Notes: a model not told the origin generated them from the letters alone. A stretch of 21,482 bases of DNA from Betaproteobacteria bacterium (GCA_029858545.1 JAOUFA010000015.1:1-21482), one strand, 5' to 3'. Positions 7,476 to 14,959 are shown, counted from the first letter of the stretch. Program-made: numbers and translations.

Positions 7476-8633
7476 ATGATGTTCACCTGCTCGGTGCCCG
7501 GATGCGCCAATCCGGCGCACGCCTTCCATCCCGCGCTCGCCGCGCGCAAAGCGGTGAGGCAATCCAAGTCTGGCACGCGTGCCGCGGCGCCGGCCGGAAC
7601 GAAGACGCTGCGCGACCGCAAGGGGCGCAGCCTGCGCATCGATATTCACTGCCACTACCTCAACCCGGAGGTGGCGGCAAAGGTCGCACCGTTCAATCCG
7701 GCGCAGTATGACCCCTCGGTCGAATATGCCAACGCGCTGACGCGCGAGGTGAACGTCAAACAGATCCGGGATCGCGCACCCAAGCTCTCGACGATCGAGG
7801 TTCGCTTGAAGGATATGGATCGCATGGGCATCGACATTCAGGCGGTATCGCCCGCGCCCAATCAGTGCTGCTACTGGGCCGAACCGGGCCTGGGCGCGGA
7901 GATCGCGCGCATGGTCAACGACCGCATCGCCGGGATCGTCGCCGACCGGCCGGAGCGCTTCGTCGGCCTGGGAAGCGTTCCGCTGCAGAATGCCGACTTG
8001 GCGGTGATCGAGCTCGAGCGCTGCATGAAGCAGCTCGGCCTGCGCGGCGTCGAGATCAACCCCAACGTGAACGGCCTGAATCTCACCGATCCGCAGCTGA
8101 ACCTGGATAAATTCTTCGCCAAGGCGCAGGAACTCGGCGCGGTCATCTTCATGCATCCGCTCGGCTTTACGCAGGGAGAGCGTCTGAGGAATCACTATTT
8201 CAACAACGTGATCGGCAATCCGCTCGAGACCACCGTCGCGGTGAGCCATCTGATCTTCGACGGTGTGATGGAGCGCCACCCGAAACTGAAGATCGTGTTG
8301 CCGCATGCCGGCGGTTACCTCGCGCATTACTGGGCGCGCATGGACCATGCGCACCGCGCGCGGGCCGACTCGCGCACGGTGATCAAGAAGGCGCCGTCCT
8401 CGTACCTGAAGAAGTTCTATTTCGATACCATCACCTTCGATCCGGAAATGCTCGGCAATTTGATCGAGCGCTGGGGAGCCGATCACGTATTGCTCGGCAC
8501 GGACTACCCCTACGACATGGGCGAGACCGATCCGGTCGGGCTGATCACGAGTGTGCCCAGGCTGTCGCGCGAGAAGCGCGAACGGATCATGGGCGGCAAT
8601 GCCGCGCGGCTGCTGGGTATTCGCGCGAGATAG
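7476..8633 (+). CDS. Amidohydrolase family protein (ACMSD-like)
   Basis: Metal-dependent hydrolase or decarboxylase of the amidohydrolase-2 superfamily, related to aminocarboxymuconate-semialdehyde decarboxylase and gamma-resorcylate decarboxylase; 385 residues. AAAGGAA sits 8 bases before the ATG at 7476. Metal and catalytic residues are visible: H58 and H60 in DIHCHY, H227 in FMHPLG, H277 in LPHAGG and D343 in LGTDYPYD. The HCH motif comes unusually late because of a 50-residue N-terminal extension containing C5, C10, H15 and H18 (C-x4-C-x4-H-x2-H), then a basic linker. It is the last gene of cluster A and probably acts in the cytoplasm on the imported or hydrolysed product; whether it hydrolyses or decarboxylates cannot be told from the sequence. 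It converges on the ABC-2 permease gene, with only 8 bases between the two stop codons. Confidence 0.88.
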   Translation: MMFTCSVPGCANPAHAFHPALAARKAVRQSKSGTRAAAPAGTKTLRDRKGRSLRIDIHCHYLNPEVAAKVAPFNPAQYDPSVEYANALTREVNVKQIRDRAPKLSTIEVRLKDMDRMGIDIQAVSPAPNQCCYWAEPGLGAEIARMVNDRIAGIVADRPERFVGLGSVPLQNADLAVIELERCMKQLGLRGVEINPNVNGLNLTDPQLNLDKFFAKAQELGAVIFMHPLGFTQGERLRNHYFNNVIGNPLETTVAVSHLIFDGVMERHPKLKIVLPHAGGYLAHYWARMDHAHRARADSRTVIKKAPSSYLKKFYFDTITFDPEMLGNLIERWGADHVLLGTDYPYDMGETDPVGLITSVPRLSREKRERIMGGNAARLLGIRAR

Positions 8634-8641
8634 AAGGGAGG

Positions 8642-9781
8642 TCAGTCGAGCGTGCGCTTGTAGAAACGCAGGCCGACGCCGATGACCGCGAGCATGAACA
8701 CGAGGATCGGCCACACCGCGGGCCACAGCTCGTGCAGGGCATTTCCCTTGAGCATGATGCCGCGCACCAGAACGAGGAAATGGGTGAGCGGCAAGACCGA
8801 CCCCACCGCCTGTGCCCAGCCGGGCATCCCGCTGAACGGAAACATGAAGCCCGATAGCAGCATCGAGGGCAGAAAGAAGAAGAAGGTCATCTGCATCGCC
8901 TGCAGTTGGTTTTGCGCGATCGACGAGAAAGTCATGCCGAGAGTCAGGTTCGCGGCGATGAACAGGAGTACGACCAGGTAGAGGGTGGCGAGGCTGCCGT
9001 GCATCGGCACACGGAAGATTGCGAATGCGGCGGCGAGAATCAGGCTCACCTGGATCAATCCGATGAGGATATACGGAACGATCTTGCCGGTCATGACTTC
9101 GATCGGTAGCGCCGGGGTGGCGAGCAGGTTTTCGAAGGTGCCGCGCTCGCGCTCGCGAGTCATCGCGAGACCGGTCATCAGCACCATTGTCATGGTGAGA
9201 ATCACGCCAAGCAATCCGGGCACGATGTTGTAGGCGGTGATGCCCTCTGGGTTGTAGCGTCGGTGCAGGCGGATCTCGAACGGTGGCGCGGCCGGGCGCG
9301 CGTCGGCGTAGGGCCCTTGCAGGTCGCGCGCGAGCGCGCTGGTTGCCAGCTGGTTGAGCGCGCTAAGCGCGCCGCCGACCGCGCTCGGGTCGGTGGCGTC
9401 GGCTTCCACCAGCAGCACCGGACGCTCGCCACGGGCGAGTTTGCGACCAAAGTTCTCCGGGATCGTCACCACGAACTGGGCCTTGCCGTGGGCAAGCGTC
9501 TCCTCGACCTCGGCGGCGCTCGCGAGGATCCGCGTGATACGGAAGTAGCCGCTGGTTTGCATCGCGGCGACCAGGCTGCGCGACCAGCTGCTCGAATCGG
9601 CGGCGAGGATCGCGGTGGGCAGGTTCTTCGGATCGGTGTTGATCGCGAAGCCGAAGAGCAGCAACTGGATCACCGGAATCCCCACGATCATGCCGAACGT
9701 GAGGCGGTCGCGCCTGAGCTGGATGAACTCCTTGATGATGATTCCGGACCAGCGTGAAAACGAGAACGGCTGGCGGCTCAT
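8642..9781 (-). CDS. ABC-2 type exporter permease (YbhS/YbhR-like)
   Basis: Inner-membrane component (379 residues) of an ABC-2 exporter. It has an N-terminal membrane segment around residues 28-48 (after KEFIQLRRDR), a large extracytoplasmic domain to about residue 175, and then a C-terminal bundle of about five membrane segments. The cytoplasmic turn MTRERERGTFENLLATP, the hallmark of the ABC2_membrane_3 family, lies near 206-222. Only one permease gene is present, so the channel is probably a homodimer, unlike the two-permease YbhSR arrangement. Its ATG overlaps the stop of the ATPase gene (ATGA at 9781-9778). It is the last gene of the tetR operon. Likely substrates are drugs or other hydrophobic compounds, by analogy only. 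Confidence 0.9.
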   Translation of the reverse strand: MSRQPFSFSRWSGIIIKEFIQLRRDRLTFGMIVGIPVIQLLLFGFAINTDPKNLPTAILAADSSSWSRSLVAAMQTSGYFRITRILASAAEVEETLAHGKAQFVVTIPENFGRKLARGERPVLLVEADATDPSAVGGALSALNQLATSALARDLQGPYADARPAAPPFEIRLHRRYNPEGITAYNIVPGLLGVILTMTMVLMTGLAMTRERERGTFENLLATPALPIEVMTGKIVPYILIGLIQVSLILAAAFAIFRVPMHGSLATLYLVVLLFIAANLTLGMTFSSIAQNQLQAMQMTFFFFLPSMLLSGFMFPFSGMPGWAQAVGSVLPLTHFLVLVRGIMLKGNALHELWPAVWPILVFMLAVIGVGLRFYKRTLD

Positions 9782-10698
9782 GGCGGCGCGCCGACCCGAC
9801 TCATCAAGTGAATGAAGACGTCTTCGAGCCCGGGTTGCTCGCGGCGCCAGACGAGCGCGGGATCGGCGCGAAACGGCGCGAGCGCCGCCTCGAGCATGGT
9901 TTCATCCTCGCCGGCGACGTGCAGGCTGTTGCCGAAGGCTGTGACCTGCGCCACGCCCGGCAGGGCGCGCAGTCTCGCCGACAGTGACCATAGCCCGGGT
10001 CCGGCGACGGCCCAGGTGACGAGCGAACCGGCCTGCCGCACTTCTTCGGGCGTGCCGGTGGCAAGCAGCGATCCCCAGGCAAGATACGCCAGCCGATGGC
10101 AGCGTTCGGCTTCGTCCATGTAATGCGTCGAGACGAGCACCGAGATGCCGCGCGCGGCGAGGCCGTGGATTTCCTCCCAGAAATCGCGGCGCGCCTTCGG
10201 ATCGACGCCCGCAGTCGGTTCGTCGAGCAGGAGCAATTGCGGCTCGTGCAGCATGCATGCCGCAAGGGCGAGCCGCTGTTTCCAGCCGCCCGAGAGCGTG
10301 CCGGCGAGCTGGTCGCGGCGCGAGGCGAGTCCGAGCGCGTCGAGCGAACGCGCCACCACCGCGTGGCGCCGCGGCATGCCGTACATGCGCGCGACAAACT
10401 CGAGGTTCTCTCGGATCGTCAGGTCCTCCCAGAGCGAGAACCGCTGCGTCATGTAGCCGACCTCTCGCTTGATCGCCGCGGTCTCGCGGATCACGTCGTA
10501 GCCGAGACAGGTACCGCTGCCCGAGTCGGGCTTGAGCAGCCCGCACAGCATGCGGATCGAAGTCGTTTTGCCGCTGCCGTTGGGACCGAGAAAGCCGTAA
10601 ATCTCGCCGCGTCTTACCTGCAGCGCGAAGTCCTTGACCGCGCGTTTTGGACCAAAGCTCTTGTTGAGTCCGCGTACGTCGATCGCAAGATCGTTCAT
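9778..10698 (-). CDS. ABC exporter ATPase (YbhF/DrrA-like)
   Basis: Cytoplasmic ATPase, 306 residues with the ATG at 10698, which overlaps the stop of the upstream fusion-protein gene; the longer open frame upstream is the shadow of that gene. Walker A GPNGSGKT is at 38-45, the Q-loop glutamine at 85 (GYMTQRFSLW), the signature LSGGWKQR at 135-142, Walker B LLLLDEP at 155-161 and the H-loop histidine at 192 (STHYMDEAE). The signature has Trp where Gln is usual; a substitution at this place is common in this subfamily. The C-terminal extension ends with LEDVFIHLM, typical of ATPases that serve ABC-2 exporters. It is a single domain, unlike the double-length YbhF. Confidence 0.92.
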   Translation of the reverse strand: MNDLAIDVRGLNKSFGPKRAVKDFALQVRRGEIYGFLGPNGSGKTTSIRMLCGLLKPDSGSGTCLGYDVIRETAAIKREVGYMTQRFSLWEDLTIRENLEFVARMYGMPRRHAVVARSLDALGLASRRDQLAGTLSGGWKQRLALAACMLHEPQLLLLDEPTAGVDPKARRDFWEEIHGLAARGISVLVSTHYMDEAERCHRLAYLAWGSLLATGTPEEVRQAGSLVTWAVAGPGLWSLSARLRALPGVAQVTAFGNSLHVAGEDETMLEAALAPFRADPALVWRREQPGLEDVFIHLMSRVGAPP

Positions 10699-11657
10699 GG
10701 GCCGGCCGCGAGACGGATGTCGATCGGTTGTCCGGGGCGCAGCCGCGCGGCGTCCTTCGCCTCGGGGCGCGCTTCGACCAGGAACACGAGCTTCGCGCGC
10801 GCGTCGCGGTTGTAGAGCACCGGAGGCGTGTACTCGGCTTGCGGCGAGATGTAGCTCAGCACCGCGGCCACCGGCGCCGCGCAGCCGTCGCAGGAGATCT
10901 CGACCCGTCGCCCCGGTGCGAGCGATCCGACGACCGTCTCCGGGACGTAGAACCGTGCCCTGACATTGCCCGGCGGAAGGAGCGAGACCACCGGCCGACC
11001 GGCGGAGACCCACTCGCCTTCGACGAAGAAGGTGTCCTGTACCAGCGCGTCACGCGGGGCCGCAACCGCCTTTTGCTCGAAACGCAGCGTGCTTTGCTCA
11101 AGCGCGGCGCGCGCGGCGGCGACCTCCGCGGCGGCGGCCTGCAACTCCGCGTCGCGCCCGAGCGGCTGGCGCGCGGATTGCAACTGCGCCTCGGCTTCCG
11201 CGACGCGCGCGCGATCGCGCGCCGACGCGGCCTGTGCTTCGTCGAGCCGCGCCTGGGAAATGAAGCCGGCCGCGAAGAGCTTTTGCTGCTGCCCCACCTG
11301 CGTATCGGACAGATTGCGCGCGGCCTTCGCCTGGGCGAGCTGGGCCTGGATCGCGTCGAGCTCCGGGAGGCGGCGCGCGGCGCGCAGGTTGCCGAGGCGT
11401 GCCTCAGCGCTCTTCAGCTTTTGCGCGGCCTCGGTGCGCGCGGCGAGTTCGCTTTCGCGCTCGAGCGTGAAAACGGGTTGCCCGGCGCGCACCGGCTCGC
11501 CGCGGCGCACGGCGAGTTTGCGCAACTGTCCGGCGTAGGGCGAGGCGAGATCGATGGCTTCGCCTTCGACATAGCCCTGGAATACCCCTGGCGGGGGGCG
11601 GTCGCAGGCGGTAAGCGACAGAGCGAGCGCCAGCGCGGGAGCGATGCCACGCAGCAT
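10695..11657 (-). CDS. HlyD-family membrane fusion lipoprotein
   Basis: Periplasmic adaptor (320 residues) that links the ABC-2 exporter to the outer membrane, similar to YbhG/EmrA-type proteins. The start at 11657 is preferred over the longer frame because it opens with a lipoprotein signal: MLRGIAPALALALS then the lipobox L-T-A-C with Cys18. Asp19 follows the lipid-bearing Cys, which in enterobacteria is an inner-membrane retention signal. The first biotinyl-lipoyl-like half is SPYAGQLRKLAVRRGEPV (about 38-55). Then an alanine-, arginine- and glutamine-rich coiled-coil hairpin runs over about residues 70-200. The second lipoyl half and beta-barrel follow (KAVAAPRDALVQDTFFVEGEWVSAGRPV). A GGAGG lies about 13 bases upstream, inside the end of tetR. 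Co-transcribed with tetR and the ATPase. Confidence 0.88.
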   Translation of the reverse strand: MLRGIAPALALALSLTACDRPPPGVFQGYVEGEAIDLASPYAGQLRKLAVRRGEPVRAGQPVFTLERESELAARTEAAQKLKSAEARLGNLRAARRLPELDAIQAQLAQAKAARNLSDTQVGQQQKLFAAGFISQARLDEAQAASARDRARVAEAEAQLQSARQPLGRDAELQAAAAEVAAARAALEQSTLRFEQKAVAAPRDALVQDTFFVEGEWVSAGRPVVSLLPPGNVRARFYVPETVVGSLAPGRRVEISCDGCAAPVAAVLSYISPQAEYTPPVLYNRDARAKLVFLVEARPEAKDAARLRPGQPIDIRLAAGP

Positions 11658-11664
11658 ATTCAAA

Positions 11665-12216
11665 TCAGCCTCCGCGCAGGGGTTTGAGTCGTTCCAGCGC
11701 GGCGTGTAGCACGGCTCGCGTCTCGCGTCGCGCGGCGGGGGTGTCGCGTGCAAGATACAGCGCCGCGTTGCCGACGATCAGGGCGTGCAACCCGGCTACC
11801 GTCGCGACGTCGGCACGCAGCCCCGCCAGGCGCAGCAACTCGGCCAGACGCGCGCGCACCGCGCGGATGAAACGCCGCATCATGTGCCTGATTTCGACGT
11901 CCGAATCGGCGGCCGCGACCAGGCCGAGCAGCAGCCGAACTCGCCCATGATCGAGTATCGCATCGGCGAGGCGGTCGGCGAGCGTGTGGCGACCGGCAGC
12001 GCGCTTCGCCAGGCGGTGTCCGAAGGGCGAAGAGGCCGATTCGATCGAGCGCAGCGCCACCGCCTGCAGGAGCGCGGCGCGGGTCGGAAAGTAGTAGGTG
12101 AGATGGCTCTGGCGCACGCCCGCCGCGCGGCTCACGCGCGGCTGGGTGAGCGCGTGCAGGCCGGCTTCGGCGGCAAGTGCCAGCGCCGCGTCGAGGATGC
12201 GCGTCCTGACGTCCAT
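11665..12216 (-). CDS. TetR-family transcriptional repressor
   Basis: Regulator of 183 residues. The N-terminal helix-turn-helix occupies about residues 8-50: RILDAALALAAEAGLHAL, then PRVSRAAGVRQSHLTYYFPTRAALL, with the YYFPTRAALL end that marks TetR proteins. The C-terminal ligand domain is not similar enough to any named regulator to infer the ligand. It is the first gene of the exporter operon, 7 bases ahead of the fusion-protein start, so it probably represses its own operon and is released by an exported compound. A perfect inverted repeat overlaps its start codon (12216-12233). No Shine-Dalgarno sequence is visible upstream, so the mRNA may be leaderless or the start may be wrong by a few codons. 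Confidence 0.9.
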   Translation of the reverse strand: MDVRTRILDAALALAAEAGLHALTQPRVSRAAGVRQSHLTYYFPTRAALLQAVALRSIESASSPFGHRLAKRAAGRHTLADRLADAILDHGRVRLLLGLVAAADSDVEIRHMMRRFIRAVRARLAELLRLAGLRADVATVAGLHALIVGNAALYLARDTPAARRETRAVLHAALERLKPLRGG

Positions 12217-12233
12217 TTGGTAAGACTACCAAA
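12216..12233. promoter_or_regulatory. Candidate TetR operator overlapping the tetR start codon
   Basis: TTTGGTAAGACTACCAAA: two perfect 7-base arms (12216-12222 and 12227-12233) around a 4-base spacer, size and symmetry typical of TetR-family sites. Its last base on the minus strand is the A of the tetR ATG. A weak promoter-like pair on the minus strand (TTGGTG, 17 bases, TAGTCT) would place transcription start at or next to the ATG, so binding would block it. Autoregulation is inferred. Confidence 0.5.
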
Positions 12234-12268
12234 CATTGATCGATTCACCAAGAACTACGGAAACCGGC

Positions 12269-13114
12269 TCAGTGCTCGGTGAACACCACTTCGACCGCGT
12301 CCCGGTCGAAGCGGTATTCGTGGTTGCACATTTCGTTGCGGATGACTACCTCGCCCCGTTCGGCGAGGATGGCGTCGATCTCGGCACGTCCCATGCCGCG
12401 CAGCACGTTCTTCACCTTTTCGATGTCCCGGGGGCAGTGGTACTCGACCTGGCGCAGCGGGAACACCCGCAGCAGTTCATCGGGGAATAGCCGTGTGAGG
12501 AGAGCATGCGGTCGGGTATCGCGCGTCTCGGCGAGCGTCAGCGTGGCGGCCAGCTGCGACGCGCGGTTCCAGCCGTCGGGGTCGCGCGTATCGGCCCGCG
12601 GAAGCTTTTCCAGCAATAGGCCGCATAGTGCGTCGCCGCTCGCGTACAAGCGCAGAAAAGCAGTCAATTGCTCGGACTGCGAGAGATAGAGAGCGAAAAT
12701 GTCCTCGATGGTCTCGCCTTCGAGCGGAACCAGGCTTTGGTAGATCCGTCCGGTGTCCAATTCCTCGAAGGTGAGCGCCAGTCGTCCGTCGCCGAGCAGT
12801 TGGCGTTCGCCGAGGCTCTCGGCGCGCGCGCCGTCATACTGCGCCATGCCGCGGATGCGAAGTTCCGAGGTGCAATCGGCGACCAGCAGACCCACCGGCC
12901 CGGAACCCTGCACTTGGAGCGTGACGCGTCGGCGGTTCTTGCCGCTGGCGCCGAGAAGCACGGCGAGCGTGGTGGTATGGCCGAGCAACATCGCGATGCG
13001 CTCGGGATAGGTGCGGCCCTCGATCATGCGGCGCCAGGCGTCGCCCAGGCACACCAGGCGACCGCGGATGTCGAGGTCCTCGAAAAGGAAGTGCTGCACA
13101 TAATCGGTGGGCAT
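12269..13114 (-). CDS. hslO: Hsp33 family chaperone with altered zinc-binding motif
   Basis: Redox-regulated holdase chaperone Hsp33, cytoplasmic; 281 residues, normal length. The N-terminal domain is clear: FLFEDLDIRGRLVCL at 10-23, LLGHTTTLAVLLGASGK at 43-59, VQGSGPVGLLVADC at 68-81 and LRGMGRAEIDAILAERGEV near 238-256. The C-terminal redox switch normally has four cysteines in C-x-C and C-x2-C pairs. Here it reads HCPRD (Cys227, with Arg229 where the second Cys is expected) and NEMCNHEYRF (Asn260 where the third is expected, Cys263). Only two of the four are left, with His226 and His265 close by. Either the switch works with fewer cysteines or other ligands, or this branch is not redox-controlled in the usual way. 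Divergent from ydiK. Confidence 0.92.
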   Translation of the reverse strand: MPTDYVQHFLFEDLDIRGRLVCLGDAWRRMIEGRTYPERIAMLLGHTTTLAVLLGASGKNRRRVTLQVQGSGPVGLLVADCTSELRIRGMAQYDGARAESLGERQLLGDGRLALTFEELDTGRIYQSLVPLEGETIEDIFALYLSQSEQLTAFLRLYASGDALCGLLLEKLPRADTRDPDGWNRASQLAATLTLAETRDTRPHALLTRLFPDELLRVFPLRQVEYHCPRDIEKVKNVLRGMGRAEIDAILAERGEVVIRNEMCNHEYRFDRDAVEVVFTEH

Positions 13115-13167
13115 GCGGCGAGTTTACTGCACCACGCCTGGGCACCGATGCCGTCGCCGGCGCTTGA

Positions 13168-13180
13168 GCCGATCATCGGC
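13168..13180. promoter_or_regulatory. 13-base palindrome in the hslO/ydiK divergent gap
   Basis: GCCGATCATCGGC is a perfect palindrome with a single central base, 54 bases upstream of hslO and 43 bases upstream of ydiK. It could be an operator shared by the two divergent genes; no promoter hexamers are convincing around it, and short G+C-rich palindromes arise by chance in such DNA. Confidence 0.25.
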
Positions 13181-13222
13181 CAACCTCGGGTAACATGCGT
13201 CAAACCTTCGAACGGCTTTGCC

Positions 13223-14281
13223 ATGAACAAACCTCGCCAAGATCTTGCCCGTACCGCCCTGGCGGTGCTCTTTCTGGCCGCGTTGGTCGGACTTTCACTG
13301 TGGATTCTGATCCCATTTCTGGGCGCGGTTGCCTGGGCAACGATGGTTGCGGTGGCGACCTGGCCGGCGCTGCGCGCGGTGCAGGCGCGGCTGTGGAATC
13401 GCCGCGCGCTCGCGGTGGCGGTGATGACCTTCGCGCTGCTGGTCGTACTGATCGTGCCGGTATCGTGGGCGATCACGACGATCGTGGGGCATGGTGAGAA
13501 CATCGTCAGCTGGGCCAAGGCGATCGCCGATTTCCGCGTCTCGTCGCAACCGACCTGGCTGGCACGGCTGCCTCTCGTCGGCGAACTCGCGGCGCAGGCC
13601 TGGCAGCAGATCGCTGTCGCCGGGGTGGGCGAACTCGCGACCAAGGCCGGGCCTTACGCCGCGGTCATGACCCGCTGGTTCATCGCACAGGTCGGCAACC
13701 TCGGTCTGTTGTTTGCGCAGCTGTTGCTGACCGTGATCCTCGCCGCGGTGCTGTATGCGCGCGGCGAGGGCGCGGCCGAAGGGGTGCAGCGCTTCGCCCG
13801 GAGGCTCGCGGGCGAGCGGGGGGCGCATGCCGTGCTGCTCGCGGCGCAGGCGATCCGCGGGGTCGCGCTCGGTGTCGTTGTGACGGCGTTTGCGCAGGCG
13901 TTGCTCGGTGGCATTGGCCTGGTGATCGTCGGCGTTCCCTTTGCCGCATTCCTTACCGCAGTGATGTTCGTTCTCGCGGTGGCGCAGATCGGTGCCGTGC
14001 CGGTACTCCTGATCCCGGTGATCTGGCTCTACTGGACCGGCAGCAGCGGCTGGGGGACGTTTCTTCTCGTCTGGGCGATCGTCGTCGGGGGGCTGGATAA
14101 CGTGCTGCGGCCGATCCTCATCCGCAGCGGCGCGAACCTGCCGTTACTCCTCGTTTTTGCGGGTGTGGTCGGCGGGCTGATCGCCTTCGGGCTGATCGGC
14201 ATCTTCATCGGTCCGATCGTGCTCGCGGTGGGGTATACCTTGCTCAAGGCATGGATGGACGAGGCACCGCCCGACGCGTAG
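13223..14281 (+). CDS. ydiK: AI-2E/PerM family transporter, YdiK-like
   Basis: Inner-membrane protein of the AI-2E exporter (PerM/UPF0118) family, 352 residues from the ATG at 13223; the longer open frame upstream runs antisense to hslO and is not used. The sequence follows E. coli YdiK closely as I recall it: AVLFLAALVGLSLWILIPF at the start, AVAWATMVAVATWPAL, LLAAQAIRGVALGVVVTAFAQALLGGIGL, IWLYWTGSSGWGTFLLVWAIVVGGLDNVLRPILIRSGANLPLLL and GLIGIFIGPIVLAV. About seven membrane segments and a periplasmic-type loop between residues 80 and 150 are evident. The function of YdiK is not well established; related family members export autoinducer-2 or drive Na+/H+ exchange. No strong Shine-Dalgarno sequence precedes the start. 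Confidence 0.9.
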   Translation: MNKPRQDLARTALAVLFLAALVGLSLWILIPFLGAVAWATMVAVATWPALRAVQARLWNRRALAVAVMTFALLVVLIVPVSWAITTIVGHGENIVSWAKAIADFRVSSQPTWLARLPLVGELAAQAWQQIAVAGVGELATKAGPYAAVMTRWFIAQVGNLGLLFAQLLLTVILAAVLYARGEGAAEGVQRFARRLAGERGAHAVLLAAQAIRGVALGVVVTAFAQALLGGIGLVIVGVPFAAFLTAVMFVLAVAQIGAVPVLLIPVIWLYWTGSSGWGTFLLVWAIVVGGLDNVLRPILIRSGANLPLLLVFAGVVGGLIAFGLIGIFIGPIVLAVGYTLLKAWMDEAPPDA

Positions 14282-14298
14282 CCCCTCCGCGTACCCTT

Positions 14299-14904
14299 TC
14301 AGGCGTCGGTCGCTTCGGGCAGCGAGTCGCGAAACGCCTTGCCCGTGCCCTTCAGCCATAGACGATCTCCTTCTAGACCGGCGGCGCGCACCGCGAGCGC
14401 GCCGCTGCGACTGCGCACGTATCCCAGCGCGAGCATCGCAGGCAGCAGACCGAGCATCATCGCGCTGCGGTCGGTCCGGAGCAGGAACACGATCGCGATG
14501 GCGACCGCGGGAATACTGAGCGCGGCGGTCCAGGTCAATGCAACGTGACGGCGTCGGTGGCGGTCGCACATTGCGACATCGAGGGTAAACTTCCTGCGCA
14601 CGATCAGATTCGCGATCATCGCGATCAGCATCGTCGGCCAGAACGCGAGTGCCGCGACCTGTATACCTGCAAAGGCAAGCCCAAGGAGCGTGGCGACCAG
14701 CGCAGCCATTCCCCACCGCCAGGCGGGCGGTGACCAGTGGAGCGTGTGCGCGATACGGTAATCCGGCGCGGCGGCGTTGCACACGATGCAGCGTGGCGGG
14801 AGCTGTCCTTCCGTGTGCATTGCGACGAGCTTCGCCTTCCTGAAGACGTCGCCGATCCTGCCGCGGTGCTCAACCTCGGCTGCGGGCGGAGCGTAGGGGT
14901 TCAT
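14299..14904 (-). CDS. Small membrane protein of unknown function with CxxC motif
   Basis: I do not recognise a named family. With the ATG at 14904 it has 201 residues and starts MNPYAPPAAEVEH, a beginning seen in several uncharacterised inner-membrane proteins. C39-x2-C42 (RCIVCN) and C113-x2-H116 (CDRHRRRH) could bind one metal ion on the cytoplasmic side. Four membrane segments lie at about 65-84, 86-102, 121-141 and 148-163, in two hairpins separated by the basic cysteine/histidine loop. The C-terminal 35 residues are soluble. It lies 55 bases after livF of cluster B on the same strand and may be read through from it, but nothing in it suggests a transport role. No Shine-Dalgarno sequence is visible, so the start is uncertain; the frame stays open to 14994. 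Confidence 0.7.
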   Translation of the reverse strand: MNPYAPPAAEVEHRGRIGDVFRKAKLVAMHTEGQLPPRCIVCNAAAPDYRIAHTLHWSPPAWRWGMAALVATLLGLAFAGIQVAALAFWPTMLIAMIANLIVRRKFTLDVAMCDRHRRRHVALTWTAALSIPAVAIAIVFLLRTDRSAMMLGLLPAMLALGYVRSRSGALAVRAAGLEGDRLWLKGTGKAFRDSLPEATDA

Positions 14905-14959
14905 CGGAGGGGACAGACCACGCTTTGCTCGTACGGGCGATTCGAACCAATCGTATGCG

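Noticed and set aside
7452..8726. Open frame of 424 codons on the minus strand opposite the amidohydrolase gene
   Set aside because: Shadow of the amidohydrolase codon pattern; no recognisable domain and it overlaps the end of the real ABC-2 permease gene.
12668..13222. N-terminal extension of the YdiK frame giving 537 codons
   Set aside because: The extra 185 codons run antisense to hslO and do not resemble the family; the ATG at 13223 gives the usual YdiK length and beginning.
14271..14309. Inverted repeat CCGACGC/GCGTCGG between the convergent ydiK and unknown-membrane-protein genes, as a two-way terminator
   Set aside because: Only 7 pairs around a 25-base loop, both arms inside coding sequence, and no T-tract on either strand.
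14930..14956. GGTTCGAATC on the minus strand, like the T-loop of a tRNA
   Set aside because: The flanking bases do not form the 5-pair T-stem (ATTGG versus CGCCC), and no acceptor or anticodon arm can be built around it.
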